NCBI GenBank assembly: GCA_009840355.1 | Contig: VXNZ01000034.1 | Location: forward strand, 1-64,000 | DNA: 64,000 nt | Direction: 5' to 3' | DNA from: Chloroflexota bacterium | Lineage (GTDB): Bacteria > Chloroflexota > Dehalococcoidia > Lucifugimonadales > JADFKI01 | Program-made: the position numbers and the translations under genes | The notes under the pieces: model-generated | The model's database searches: none | The model's input: only the letters and a program-made list of their open reading frames with translations | Told to the model about the DNA's origin: nothing | In this document: positions 8,555-16,524 of the stretch, one piece after another | Position numbering within the stretch: the stretch's first letter is position 1 | Layout of the letters: every line of letters starts with the position of its first letter

Positions 8555-8588
8555 TGTTTCTCCTCACAGAATTGTTTGGGTAATGCTA

Positions 8589-9350
8589 TCACACGCGCAC
8601 CAGTTTCATAGCCTCCGGCAACAGAACAGCCATACTCGAAAGAATGACTATTCCCAATGCCACATAACGAAATATCCTCTCGCTCATGCGCTGAATCAGC
8701 AGCGCGCCCAACCCGAATCCGATGAAGGACGGGATTAGCACAATAGCGACCAGCGTCAGGCGTTCCGCGTTGTACAGTCCGGCGGAGGCATAAGCGACTA
8801 CTCCAATCCCGGCAATGACGAGAAGGTAGAGCGCCATCGCTCCACGCACCGACCGTCTTCCTAGATTCCTCGCGAGCAGAAAAAGGACGATCAGCGGGCC
8901 GCCCACGGCAAACGCCGTCAGGGTAGCGCCAACTAGAAAGCCCGCGATAGCTCCCAGCGTGCCCGCAAATGGTATTTCACCCTTGAACTCCTTCATCGAC
9001 AGGGCAGCGAGCGCCAAAATCAGCACAACTATGCCTATGCGAACGATGGTAGGGTCCGCAAACTTTAAGATCGCCGTCCCGAATGGAACTCCGAAAATAC
9101 CCGCCACCACAATCGGAACAATCTCCCTGTATGGAATATCATTTCTCGCCTGAATCGCTATCAGGATACCGGCGCTTACGCCAGCCGTGTTCACCACCAC
9201 AACCGCCGTCTGCGGGTCGCCTACGGCAAGCAGCATAATCGGCATGGAGACCATCGCGATGCCGAATCCTGTCGCGCTGTACACTGTGCAGCCCGCAAGC
9301 AGCGCAAAGAGCGCAAACGCGACCTGATTCCAACCTATTGCCAATTCCAT
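8589..9350 (-). CDS. TauE/SafE-family membrane permease, fourth of four tandem copies
   Basis: A 253-residue, strongly hydrophobic protein with about eight predicted membrane spans and two half-repeats. Family marks are YSATGFGIAMVSMPIMLL near the N terminus, PQTAVVVVNT, IPYREIVPIVVAGIFGVPFG and AFAVGGPL. The family exports sulfite, sulfoacetate or other small organosulfur anions, but many members are uncharacterised. ATG 9350 shares one base with the stop of the preceding copy (TAATG), so translation is probably coupled. Copies 2 and 4 look most alike by eye. It is followed by a sugar-acid-dehydratase-like gene. Confidence 0.87.
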   Translation of the reverse strand: MELAIGWNQVAFALFALLAGCTVYSATGFGIAMVSMPIMLLAVGDPQTAVVVVNTAGVSAGILIAIQARNDIPYREIVPIVVAGIFGVPFGTAILKFADPTIVRIGIVVLILALAALSMKEFKGEIPFAGTLGAIAGFLVGATLTAFAVGGPLIVLFLLARNLGRRSVRGAMALYLLVIAGIGVVAYASAGLYNAERLTLVAIVLIPSFIGFGLGALLIQRMSERIFRYVALGIVILSSMAVLLPEAMKLVRV

Positions 9351-10096
9351 TAAAGATTTACCAATTCCTGAGCGATTGCCACCAAGCTGGAGAAGATGAT
9401 GATGCCAATCACGGCATATTGAAACGCCCGCTCGTTGATGCGCTTGATGATGAATGCGCCTAGCGCCAAGCCTATCAGCGCAGGTATCGCCGCGACGCTT
9501 ATCAGCATCAGCCGCTCTTGCGTGTACAAGCCGGCAAGCGCGAATTGAACGACCGCGACCGTAGTCAGCGTCATCAGGAAGAATGCCATCGCTGCCCTGA
9601 CGGTCTGGCGTTCCCAGTTCTTTGTCATCAAATAGAGCATCACCAGTGAGCCTGCGACGCCGGTCGTCGGCAGCAGCACGCCCACGATGAAACCCGCCAG
9701 TATCCCTAGCGGCGTCGAGTACGGCAGTTCACGCTCCACCTTGAAGAACGATCCGACAGCGAAGAGTATAATAAACCCGGCGATAACTATGCTGAGCACG
9801 CTCGCGTCCGCGTTGCTGAGTATGTACACGCCGATAGGCGAACCAACCACTGCAGCCAGCGCTATGGGGACTACCTGCTTGAAAGGCACATCTCGCCACG
9901 ACTTCCAGATTATCCAGACGGCCACTCCCATTCCCAGGGTTCCCGGCACAATAATGGCGGACTGCGGCCCATGGGCAAGTAGCATGATGGGCGTGGAAAC
10001 CATGCCTATCCCGAAACCCGTCGCGCTGAACACCGTAGCTCCCAGAAACATCGCAGCCATCGCCACAGCCGCCTCCAGCCAACCCATTTCAATCAA
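9350..10096 (-). CDS. TauE/SafE-family membrane permease, third of four tandem copies
   Basis: A 248-residue multi-span membrane protein of the TauE/SafE family. It has FSATGFGIGMVSTPIMLL at residues about 22-39, then PQSAIIVPGT, VPFKQVVPIALAAVVGSPIG and TTGVAGSLVMLYLMT. The conserved VGG of the second half is VAG here. TTG 10096 is favoured as start because GGGAGGTGG lies 8-10 bases upstream; an internal ATG at 10087 has no such site. The TTG overlaps the TGA of the preceding copy by 4 bases (TTGA). Substrate unknown; probably an anion exporter or importer in the cytoplasmic membrane. Confidence 0.86.
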   Translation of the reverse strand: MIEMGWLEAAVAMAAMFLGATVFSATGFGIGMVSTPIMLLAHGPQSAIIVPGTLGMGVAVWIIWKSWRDVPFKQVVPIALAAVVGSPIGVYILSNADASVLSIVIAGFIILFAVGSFFKVERELPYSTPLGILAGFIVGVLLPTTGVAGSLVMLYLMTKNWERQTVRAAMAFFLMTLTTVAVVQFALAGLYTQERLMLISVAAIPALIGLALGAFIIKRINERAFQYAVIGIIIFSSLVAIAQELVNL

Positions 10097-10830
10097 AGGC
10101 TTGCCACCTCCCTGACCAGCACAGACAGGCTGGACAATACAATCAACATCACGACCGCATAGCGAAATACGCGCTCGCTCATCATCTTCAGAATCACAGA
10201 ACCAAGCCCCAATCCCAGCAGCATCGGTATCACCATAAGCGCAATCAGGTTCAGCCTCTCAGCCGTGTAAAGACCCGCCACAGCGTACCCTGCTATGCCG
10301 AATACGTCCAGTGCAAGCAGATAGAACGCCATCGCGGCCCTGATTGACTGCCTGCCCCAGCTTCGCGTAAGGAGGTACAGCGTAACCAGTGGCCCGCCCA
10401 CCCCAAACGCCGGGAGCACGACACCTACTCCGAACCCCGACAGAATGCCGACCGCCTTTGAAAAGGGAAAATCTCTCTGGAAATTAACCGCAGCAGTGGC
10501 TGCTAACGCAATTATCAGCGCGGAGATGCCGATACGCATTATGCTCGGATCGGCAAACTTCAGGATGTACACAGCGAACGGGACGCCTAGTGCCCCTGCA
10601 GCGGCAATCGGCAAGACATCCCGGAACGGTATATCCTTGCGAGCCTGTACGACTACCCACGCCTCGACTGCTATCGCCACCGTGTTCAGTACAACAACCG
10701 CAGTCTGCGGCTCCAGTACGAACAGCAGGCCGGGCATTGCCACCATTCCAATACCGAAACCCGTCGCGCTCAGGGCAGTGCAGCCCAGGAACATCATCAG
10801 GGCGGCTACCCCAATCTGAATCGCGCTCAC
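10093..10830 (-). CDS. TauE/SafE-family membrane permease, second of four tandem copies
   Basis: A 245-residue hydrophobic protein with about eight membrane spans. Motifs are LSATGFGIGMVAMPGLL, PQTAVVVLNT, IPFRDVLPIAAAGALGVPFA and AFGVGGPLVTLYLLT, the two half-repeat signatures of the family. It starts at GTG 10830, which overlaps the stop of the first copy as GTGA, a coupling arrangement repeated through the array. This is the copy closest to the family consensus. The neighbouring amidohydrolase and sugar-acid dehydratase suggest uptake or release of an organic acid rather than sulfite, but that is inference. Confidence 0.87.
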   Translation of the reverse strand: MSAIQIGVAALMMFLGCTALSATGFGIGMVAMPGLLFVLEPQTAVVVLNTVAIAVEAWVVVQARKDIPFRDVLPIAAAGALGVPFAVYILKFADPSIMRIGISALIIALAATAAVNFQRDFPFSKAVGILSGFGVGVVLPAFGVGGPLVTLYLLTRSWGRQSIRAAMAFYLLALDVFGIAGYAVAGLYTAERLNLIALMVIPMLLGLGLGSVILKMMSERVFRYAVVMLIVLSSLSVLVREVASL

Positions 10831-11588
10831 AACAGGCTAATAGCCTCCCTCGCCAGAACCGTCACGCTCGTGCCCATTATCGCCGCAATGACCAATCGCC
10901 GGAACATCACTTCGTTTATGTGGCGCAAAATTAGCATTGCCACCCCGAAACCTAGTACAACCGGCAGCGCCGACACCGCGATAAGCAGCATGCGCTCCTG
11001 TGTCAGCAGCCCCGCAACGCCGTATCCTATGACACCGGCGCCCTCTACGGCAAGAAAATACAGCGACAGCGAGCCGCGCAGCGCCTGACTCGAGAGGCGC
11101 CGGGATAGCAGCGCCAATGCCAACAGCGCGCCGCCAACGCCGAACGCATTCACCATAACGCTCACCACGAACCCGGCACCCGCACCAATCCACGAGGATT
11201 TTGGCAGTGTCCGGCGCGTGTTAAATGCGGCAAGTAGAGTTAGCCCCAAAATGAGCGATGCAATGGCGATACGGAGTAGCGTGTCCGGCGTGTCCGTCAG
11301 AATGAAAATGGCGAACGGCACTCCGATGATACCGGCAACGACGATGGGTAACACCTGACGCACCGGGATGTGCTGCCAAGTTCGCCATATCACTAGCGAG
11401 AACATAAACAGCGAGACCGTGTTGATGAGCACCACAGCGGTCTGCGTGTCGAGCAGCAATAGCAGCAGCGGTATCGCTGTTACGCCGATACCGAATCCGA
11501 CGGTGCAATAGACGAGAGCGCCCGCGAACACCATCGCTACAACCAGCAGTAGCTGCTCGCCCGTGAGACCGACCGATAACGCATCCAA
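10827..11588 (-). CDS. TauE/SafE-family membrane permease, first of four tandem copies
   Basis: A 253-residue membrane protein, the most diverged copy: the family TGFG motif appears as YCTVGFGIGVTAIPLLLL, with TQTAVVLINT, IPVRQVLPIVVAGIIGVPFA and AFGVGGALLALALLS following. About eight membrane spans are expected. The apparent start is TTG 11588, with AAGGGCG upstream. It begins 29 bases after the stop of the D-aminoacylase-like gene, so all six genes from 13195 down to 7409 are probably one transcript. Function as a small-anion permease is a family inference. Confidence 0.84.
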   Translation of the reverse strand: MDALSVGLTGEQLLLVVAMVFAGALVYCTVGFGIGVTAIPLLLLLLDTQTAVVLINTVSLFMFSLVIWRTWQHIPVRQVLPIVVAGIIGVPFAIFILTDTPDTLLRIAIASLILGLTLLAAFNTRRTLPKSSWIGAGAGFVVSVMVNAFGVGGALLALALLSRRLSSQALRGSLSLYFLAVEGAGVIGYGVAGLLTQERMLLIAVSALPVVLGFGVAMLILRHINEVMFRRLVIAAIMGTSVTVLAREAISLL

Positions 11589-11617
11589 GTTGACGCGCCC
11601 TTATGTTTGCCGCGCCA

Positions 11618-13195
11618 TTACGGCACCGCCTGCCCCGCGAATACGCCCGTGCACCGCTCGCTGTCCACCGCGACCTGCCCGTTGACCAGCACATACGGAA
11701 TACCCGTCGGAAATTGGCAGGGATCGTCGTAGGTGGCATTGTCGTTGATGCGGTCGGCGTCGAAGACCGTGATGTCCGCGAACGCGCCGGTCTCGATGCG
11801 GCCTCGTCCTGTCAAGCCAAATCGTTGCGCCGCGTTGTCCGTCATTCTCTGCACCATGCCTTCAAGGGTGAGCATGCCGAAATTGCGCCGCAGCCGCCCG
11901 AGGAAGCGCGGGAAGCAGCCGTATGCGCGCGGATGCGGCATGCTGCCCACATGGATGGCGTCGCTGCCGACCATGTAGTCGGGACGAGATAGCAGTTCGA
12001 CGCAGTCCTTGCTGACCTGTTGCCATACCTTCACACTGTCTGGCGGAGCGCCGCGGTAGCCGACAGACAATTCCTCGTCTTCTAACAGCCACAGCAGAGT
12101 CTCTTCCTTGAGTTCGCCGCGCTCGGCGGCAATATCGCGCAGGCTCATGCCTTCGAGGTGGTTATTCTTCGGCAGATATGTGAACACGGCTGACGCCAGA
12201 TCGTTAGGCTGCTCTATCACGTATTCAAGCATGCGCTGCCGTTCGGCAGGATCGCGTAGCCGCTCGAGGAGCGCGTCGGGTCCGCCGTCGTTCACATCTG
12301 GCGGCAGGTAGCGAATCGGGAAGCTGCTTCCTGTCGGATACGGGTACAACTCAAGCGAGCAGTCAACGCCCTCGGCTTTCGCCTCGTCAATCAGCGCGAC
12401 CCGCTCGGCGACTTTGCCGGCGTTCTCGGCGCTTGTGCGGTAGTGCGAGAAGTGTACTTTGACGCCGGATCGCCTGCCGATTTCCAGCGCTTCCGGCACA
12501 TCGCCGCCGCCGAAACCGCGCTCGGGGTGTACATCGCGCAGGTGCGTAACATACACGCCATCATATTCCGCCACAACCTTGCAAAGCTCAATGAGTTCTT
12601 CGGTGTCGCTCCAGGCGTTCGGCATGTACGACATACCGGTGGCAAGCGCAACCGCGCCCTGCTCCATGCCTTCGCGGATCATCTGCTTAGCCTTGTCCAG
12701 CGCGTCCCCCACGAGCGGCTTGTCGTAGAAGCCGACCGTCTCCAAGCGGATCGCCCCGTGCGCTATGCAGTAGGCGGTGTTGATTGCCGTCTTCTTGTGA
12801 TAGTGCGATCGGAACGCAGCCACACTGCTCATATCGAGGTCGATCGGCGGCTCGCCTAATATGCCCGTGAGGTATCGCCGGTTCATACGATAGTTTTCAG
12901 GCGAGAGTTGCGCGTAGGACAGCCCATCCTGCCCGAGTATCTCGGTGGTGACGCCCTGCCGCAAGCCGTTCGCGTGCTGCGGGTCGGTCAGCAGTATAGC
13001 ATCGGAATGAGTATGGGTGTCGATGAAGCCCGGCGATACGGTCAGCCCCGTCGCGTCGATAACACGGCGCGCATCGGATTGGGACAGATCGCCGATGGCA
13101 GCAATCGTTTCGCCTTCTACTCCGACATCCGCGCGAAACGCCGCCGCGCCCGTTCCATCAACTACGCTCCCGCCAATAATGACAACATCAAACAT
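11618..13195 (-). CDS. N-acyl-D-amino-acid deacylase family amidohydrolase (D-aminoacylase-like)
   Basis: A 525-residue metal-dependent amidohydrolase. The N-terminal strand-rich part (MFDVVIIGGSVVDGTG) and PGFIDTHTHSDAILL, with the H-x-H metal site near residue 60, are family hallmarks. VTTEILGQDGLS, YVTHLRD and HFSHYRTS follow, and the C-terminal part closes the small beta domain (ADITVFDADRINDNATYDDPCQFPTG). The family removes acyl groups from N-acyl-D-amino acids or opens related imides. A paralogue of nearly equal length lies at 20572-22137. It heads a minus-strand string with four TauE/SafE permeases, so the permeases may move its substrate or product. The precise substrate is unknown. 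Confidence 0.88.
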   Translation of the reverse strand: MFDVVIIGGSVVDGTGAAAFRADVGVEGETIAAIGDLSQSDARRVIDATGLTVSPGFIDTHTHSDAILLTDPQHANGLRQGVTTEILGQDGLSYAQLSPENYRMNRRYLTGILGEPPIDLDMSSVAAFRSHYHKKTAINTAYCIAHGAIRLETVGFYDKPLVGDALDKAKQMIREGMEQGAVALATGMSYMPNAWSDTEELIELCKVVAEYDGVYVTHLRDVHPERGFGGGDVPEALEIGRRSGVKVHFSHYRTSAENAGKVAERVALIDEAKAEGVDCSLELYPYPTGSSFPIRYLPPDVNDGGPDALLERLRDPAERQRMLEYVIEQPNDLASAVFTYLPKNNHLEGMSLRDIAAERGELKEETLLWLLEDEELSVGYRGAPPDSVKVWQQVSKDCVELLSRPDYMVGSDAIHVGSMPHPRAYGCFPRFLGRLRRNFGMLTLEGMVQRMTDNAAQRFGLTGRGRIETGAFADITVFDADRINDNATYDDPCQFPTGIPYVLVNGQVAVDSERCTGVFAGQAVP

Positions 13196-13482
13196 TGCAC
13201 CCCTCCAAAATATGCAATACCAGCAGCGCGCAGTATAACACAGAGCGCACGATGGTACGATTAGACTATGGGACTACGCATTGCCGTGCGTTGACGGCAT
13301 GCGAATCAGATGATGCGGTTAATCGCGTAATACCTGACGAACGTCATGCAATGCAGAATACAATTGCCGCGCTTGCAGTTCCTTCGCTCTCGATGGGGAT
13401 GATAGGGATGGAAGGGACTATTCGTTGTATCACGGTAATCTATGCCCACGATGCTCACGCGAGACTTACTTGCCTGATAAGC

Positions 13483-16400
13483 TCATTTTCCTGATATTGC
13501 GCGGAACATGTGCTCCGGCGCGGGCGTCAGGTATTCCGGCGTGATGCGCGATTCCGGCTGTTTGGGCGGTGTCCATAGGATTTCGAATAGGGGCGAATTG
13601 TCGCCGGTTTGGTATTCCAAGCGGATACTGTGCCTGCCTTCGAGGAGTTCTTTCTCCCTCTCCCGCTCGCCCCGTGTGTCAAGCAGCGTTTCGCCGTCTA
13701 ACGATATTCGCATTTCGCCACGCACTTCACCGAACTTGAACCTGTATCGGCCGGACATCGGCACATTCAGGTTGCCGTCCCAAACTGCGAGGTGTGCGCC
13801 GTCCACGACCGAGTTGTACCAGAATGCGCCGCCTATTCCGGGCGTGATTTGCATCGCGTCGGGAATTGCGCCGTCAATCTCGTTTGCGTCATCGATGCCT
13901 TTGAAGTACCGTCCTGCCAGCCCAACAGGTCGAACATCGCCGTGATATAGATTACTTGCGGTTATTGGCTTGAATTGCGGCTCACCTGCGTTTTCTTCTT
14001 TGTCGAGATCGTCTTCGATCGGCGGCGGTGGCTGTTTCCAGAGCAGCCTTAGTATGCCGTCCGGATTATCGACTTTCGAGCGTACTTCAAACATGTGCAA
14101 GCCGACGGCAGGTTCGACCGTCACCTGCTGGCCGTTTTCGGACAGGATTACCTTGCCGTCCAGCACGACCGTTGCAGGGGAATCACTGTCCAGCATGAAT
14201 TCGTACTCACCGGGATGCGTGATATGCAGTGCCCCTGCCCACTCGACAGCGAAGGTGCCATCCTGATCGTATGTCTCCAGCGCCCAGACACTTTCGGTGC
14301 TGCGCTTCATCTCTTCGACGACTTCGCCGTCCGCCGCTGTGCGCCGCGAAATGATCCCCTGCGCCGCCTCTAGTTCCTCGCTGCTGATGTACATCGCGTA
14401 GTACATCACATCTCCGCCCGTTGGCGGTCTGATTTCAGCATAATCGGCGTCAGGGTAGTATGCCTTAAGAGTGTCGTAGAATCCGGATTCGCGCGGTTCG
14501 AGGTATATCGCCGCGCCGCGCCATACCGCATCCGAGTTCAGCGGAATGTTCGCCGGCGCGCCTATCGTTTGACGCGGGAAGCGGAAGCCGAACAGACTCG
14601 CAACAAGGCTGTGCCTGAACTGCCGCGACACCATCGGGCTGTATCCTCGCGTCGCCTGCTCCGCTAAATCGCGCGCCATCAGCGTTTCGTCTGTAGAATA
14701 TGCCGAATACACATCCGGGTCGTTCGCCTGCTGCCCGAAGTATGCATTGATGTTCGTGTAAGCGATTGCCGCGAGTAGCACTGCGACTACGCAAGCCGTG
14801 CCTACGCGCGCCAACGGCAATTGAATGGATCGCCCAACATTCCATAAGAAACCTATCGCAATCGCAATCAGCGCGATGACGGCGGGTATGACCGTGATGC
14901 TACGCAGCGATTGCGGCGCTTCCCAGGGAATAGTCAGCACTCCAGGCATAATCATTACCAGAATCCACACCGGAAGCACAATATACGCAGCCTTGCGCCA
15001 CCGCGCCACTGCGATTGCCAGTCCAAACAGCATCAGCAGCCCCGAAAGCAGATCAAGCATCGGCTCACGTGGAATATTGTGCCGACCATTGGGATCGCCC
15101 TCGATGTGGAACATCTTCAGATGCGTCCACAGACTACTCGCTAACGCGCCCACGCGTTCCTCTTCGCTTACATGCGAGAATAGAGATGTAACTTCTGTGC
15201 GCCGGAAGAACTCATCTGGATGCGTCGCCGCGAACTGAATGAGCGGCAATGTAACAATCACTGAGAACAGTGCCATGACGCCGATGTTAAGCAGGAGACG
15301 CCGTCTGCCACTTCCGGCGAAAGCGAGCGCGTGCAACAGTACGAACCCTATCACTATCGGAAACAGGCGAAACGGCGAGTAGAACCACATTCCCAATCCC
15401 ATAGACGCGCCAGCCAACGCGAAATCTACGGCACGCTCTCTTTTCAACGCCCGATATGTCAGCCATGCGGTCAGCGCGGCGAAAAGCGGCGCGGTTATAC
15501 CATGCATCCCGACGCGCGCCCATGTTATGTCCCAGCGTGTTACGGCGGTCAGGAACGCCGCCACGAGCCCCGCCAGTATTCCTCCCATAATGCGCGCCAT
15601 CAGGAATATCGCCACTATGCCCGCCAGTCCGAAGGCTACGGCAACGAGCCTGCCTGTTGTGATAGAAATGCCCGCAAACTTGATTACCAGAGCAATCGGC
15701 AGCAACAACAAACTAGGCAAGCCGCTCCAAGCATTGTACACCGTCAAAGAAGCGGGATTATCTGCTATATGCTTGGCTTGGTCTATATTGTCAGCCTCAT
15801 CGAACCACAACCCCGGCGGAAATCCATCAAGGTTATACAGCCGAACCAACAAGGCGAATAGCAATATCGCGCCGAGTGCGGCCCATGGCAGAAGTCCGCG
15901 CGGCTCAAACGAAACACGATACCCGCGCCGAAATCGCGCGATGAACGCCGACCAGCCGCCCTCGAACGCCGGCACAGCCGCAAGCGTTAACGCGACCGAC
16001 AGCGCGAAGCTCCACCATGCCAGCGCGTTGGGGGCCCCTTTGGGGAACATATACAGGCTGAACGCCGCCGCCAGCAGTCCCAAGATGAACAGCAGCCCAC
16101 CGATTTGCCGCTCGGAAATACCCAAGGCTGTAATTGGACTGACTTGTAATGGACTTGCGGGTATTGGAGTAGCATACGCCGGTGCGTCAGTCTCTTCGAT
16201 TTCAGTTATCCCACTTGAAGGAGTCGAAGGCGCGACATTCTCTTGCGAAGTGGTAGGCACTTCATGTGAAGGCGGCTTACTGGGCGCGTCGCCAAGCATC
16301 AGTTGGAAGTCTTGCCAGAACAGCGAGAGCGAGCGGCGCGACATTCTGCCTAAGGACATGGCAAAAGCCAGCGCGCTCACCGCAAGCGGCGCGAGCGCCC

Positions 16401-16518
16401 ACACGATGCCGAAGAAAGCATAGGCAAACAGCGCGATGACTAGAAGCGACACGGCTGACGCGATAAGCGAGAAGCGCAGTCGCGCGCGGTTCATCGTGGT
16501 AGGACTGACGGATTCCAT
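13483..16518 (-). CDS. Membrane glycosyltransferase (GT39/PMT-like) with C-terminal PA14 domains
   Basis: A 1011-residue protein. The first part has two early hydrophobic spans, a linker rich in Thr, Pro and Glu (about 90-130), then a long multi-span region. Between spans lies GLWFDEADNIDQAKHIA (near 235-250), the first extracytoplasmic loop with the acidic D-E pair typical of GT-C transferases that use polyprenyl-phosphate sugars. The C-terminal 350 residues are extracytoplasmic and contain two PA14-like stretches (ETYDQDGTFAVEWAGALHITHPGEYEF near 720-745 and GAFWYNSVVDGAHLAVWDG near 900). PA14 modules usually bind carbohydrate. It starts 6 bases after the CoA-transferase stop. Acceptor and donor are unknown. 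Confidence 0.8.
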   Translation of the reverse strand: MESVSPTTMNRARLRFSLIASAVSLLVIALFAYAFFGIVWALAPLAVSALAFAMSLGRMSRRSLSLFWQDFQLMLGDAPSKPPSHEVPTTSQENVAPSTPSSGITEIEETDAPAYATPIPASPLQVSPITALGISERQIGGLLFILGLLAAAFSLYMFPKGAPNALAWWSFALSVALTLAAVPAFEGGWSAFIARFRRGYRVSFEPRGLLPWAALGAILLFALLVRLYNLDGFPPGLWFDEADNIDQAKHIADNPASLTVYNAWSGLPSLLLLPIALVIKFAGISITTGRLVAVAFGLAGIVAIFLMARIMGGILAGLVAAFLTAVTRWDITWARVGMHGITAPLFAALTAWLTYRALKRERAVDFALAGASMGLGMWFYSPFRLFPIVIGFVLLHALAFAGSGRRRLLLNIGVMALFSVIVTLPLIQFAATHPDEFFRRTEVTSLFSHVSEEERVGALASSLWTHLKMFHIEGDPNGRHNIPREPMLDLLSGLLMLFGLAIAVARWRKAAYIVLPVWILVMIMPGVLTIPWEAPQSLRSITVIPAVIALIAIAIGFLWNVGRSIQLPLARVGTACVVAVLLAAIAYTNINAYFGQQANDPDVYSAYSTDETLMARDLAEQATRGYSPMVSRQFRHSLVASLFGFRFPRQTIGAPANIPLNSDAVWRGAAIYLEPRESGFYDTLKAYYPDADYAEIRPPTGGDVMYYAMYISSEELEAAQGIISRRTAADGEVVEEMKRSTESVWALETYDQDGTFAVEWAGALHITHPGEYEFMLDSDSPATVVLDGKVILSENGQQVTVEPAVGLHMFEVRSKVDNPDGILRLLWKQPPPPIEDDLDKEENAGEPQFKPITASNLYHGDVRPVGLAGRYFKGIDDANEIDGAIPDAMQITPGIGGAFWYNSVVDGAHLAVWDGNLNVPMSGRYRFKFGEVRGEMRISLDGETLLDTRGEREREKELLEGRHSIRLEYQTGDNSPLFEILWTPPKQPESRITPEYLTPAPEHMFRAISGK

Positions 16519-16524
16519 AGGAGA

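Noticed and set aside
8589-11588. Four permease genes as fragments of one frameshifted gene
   Set aside because: Each has complete N- and C-terminal half-repeats and its own start; the overlaps are coupling signals, not frameshifts.
13196-13482. RNA gene in the gap before the D-aminoacylase-like gene
   Set aside because: No tRNA-like arms, no T-loop consensus and no strong structure seen.
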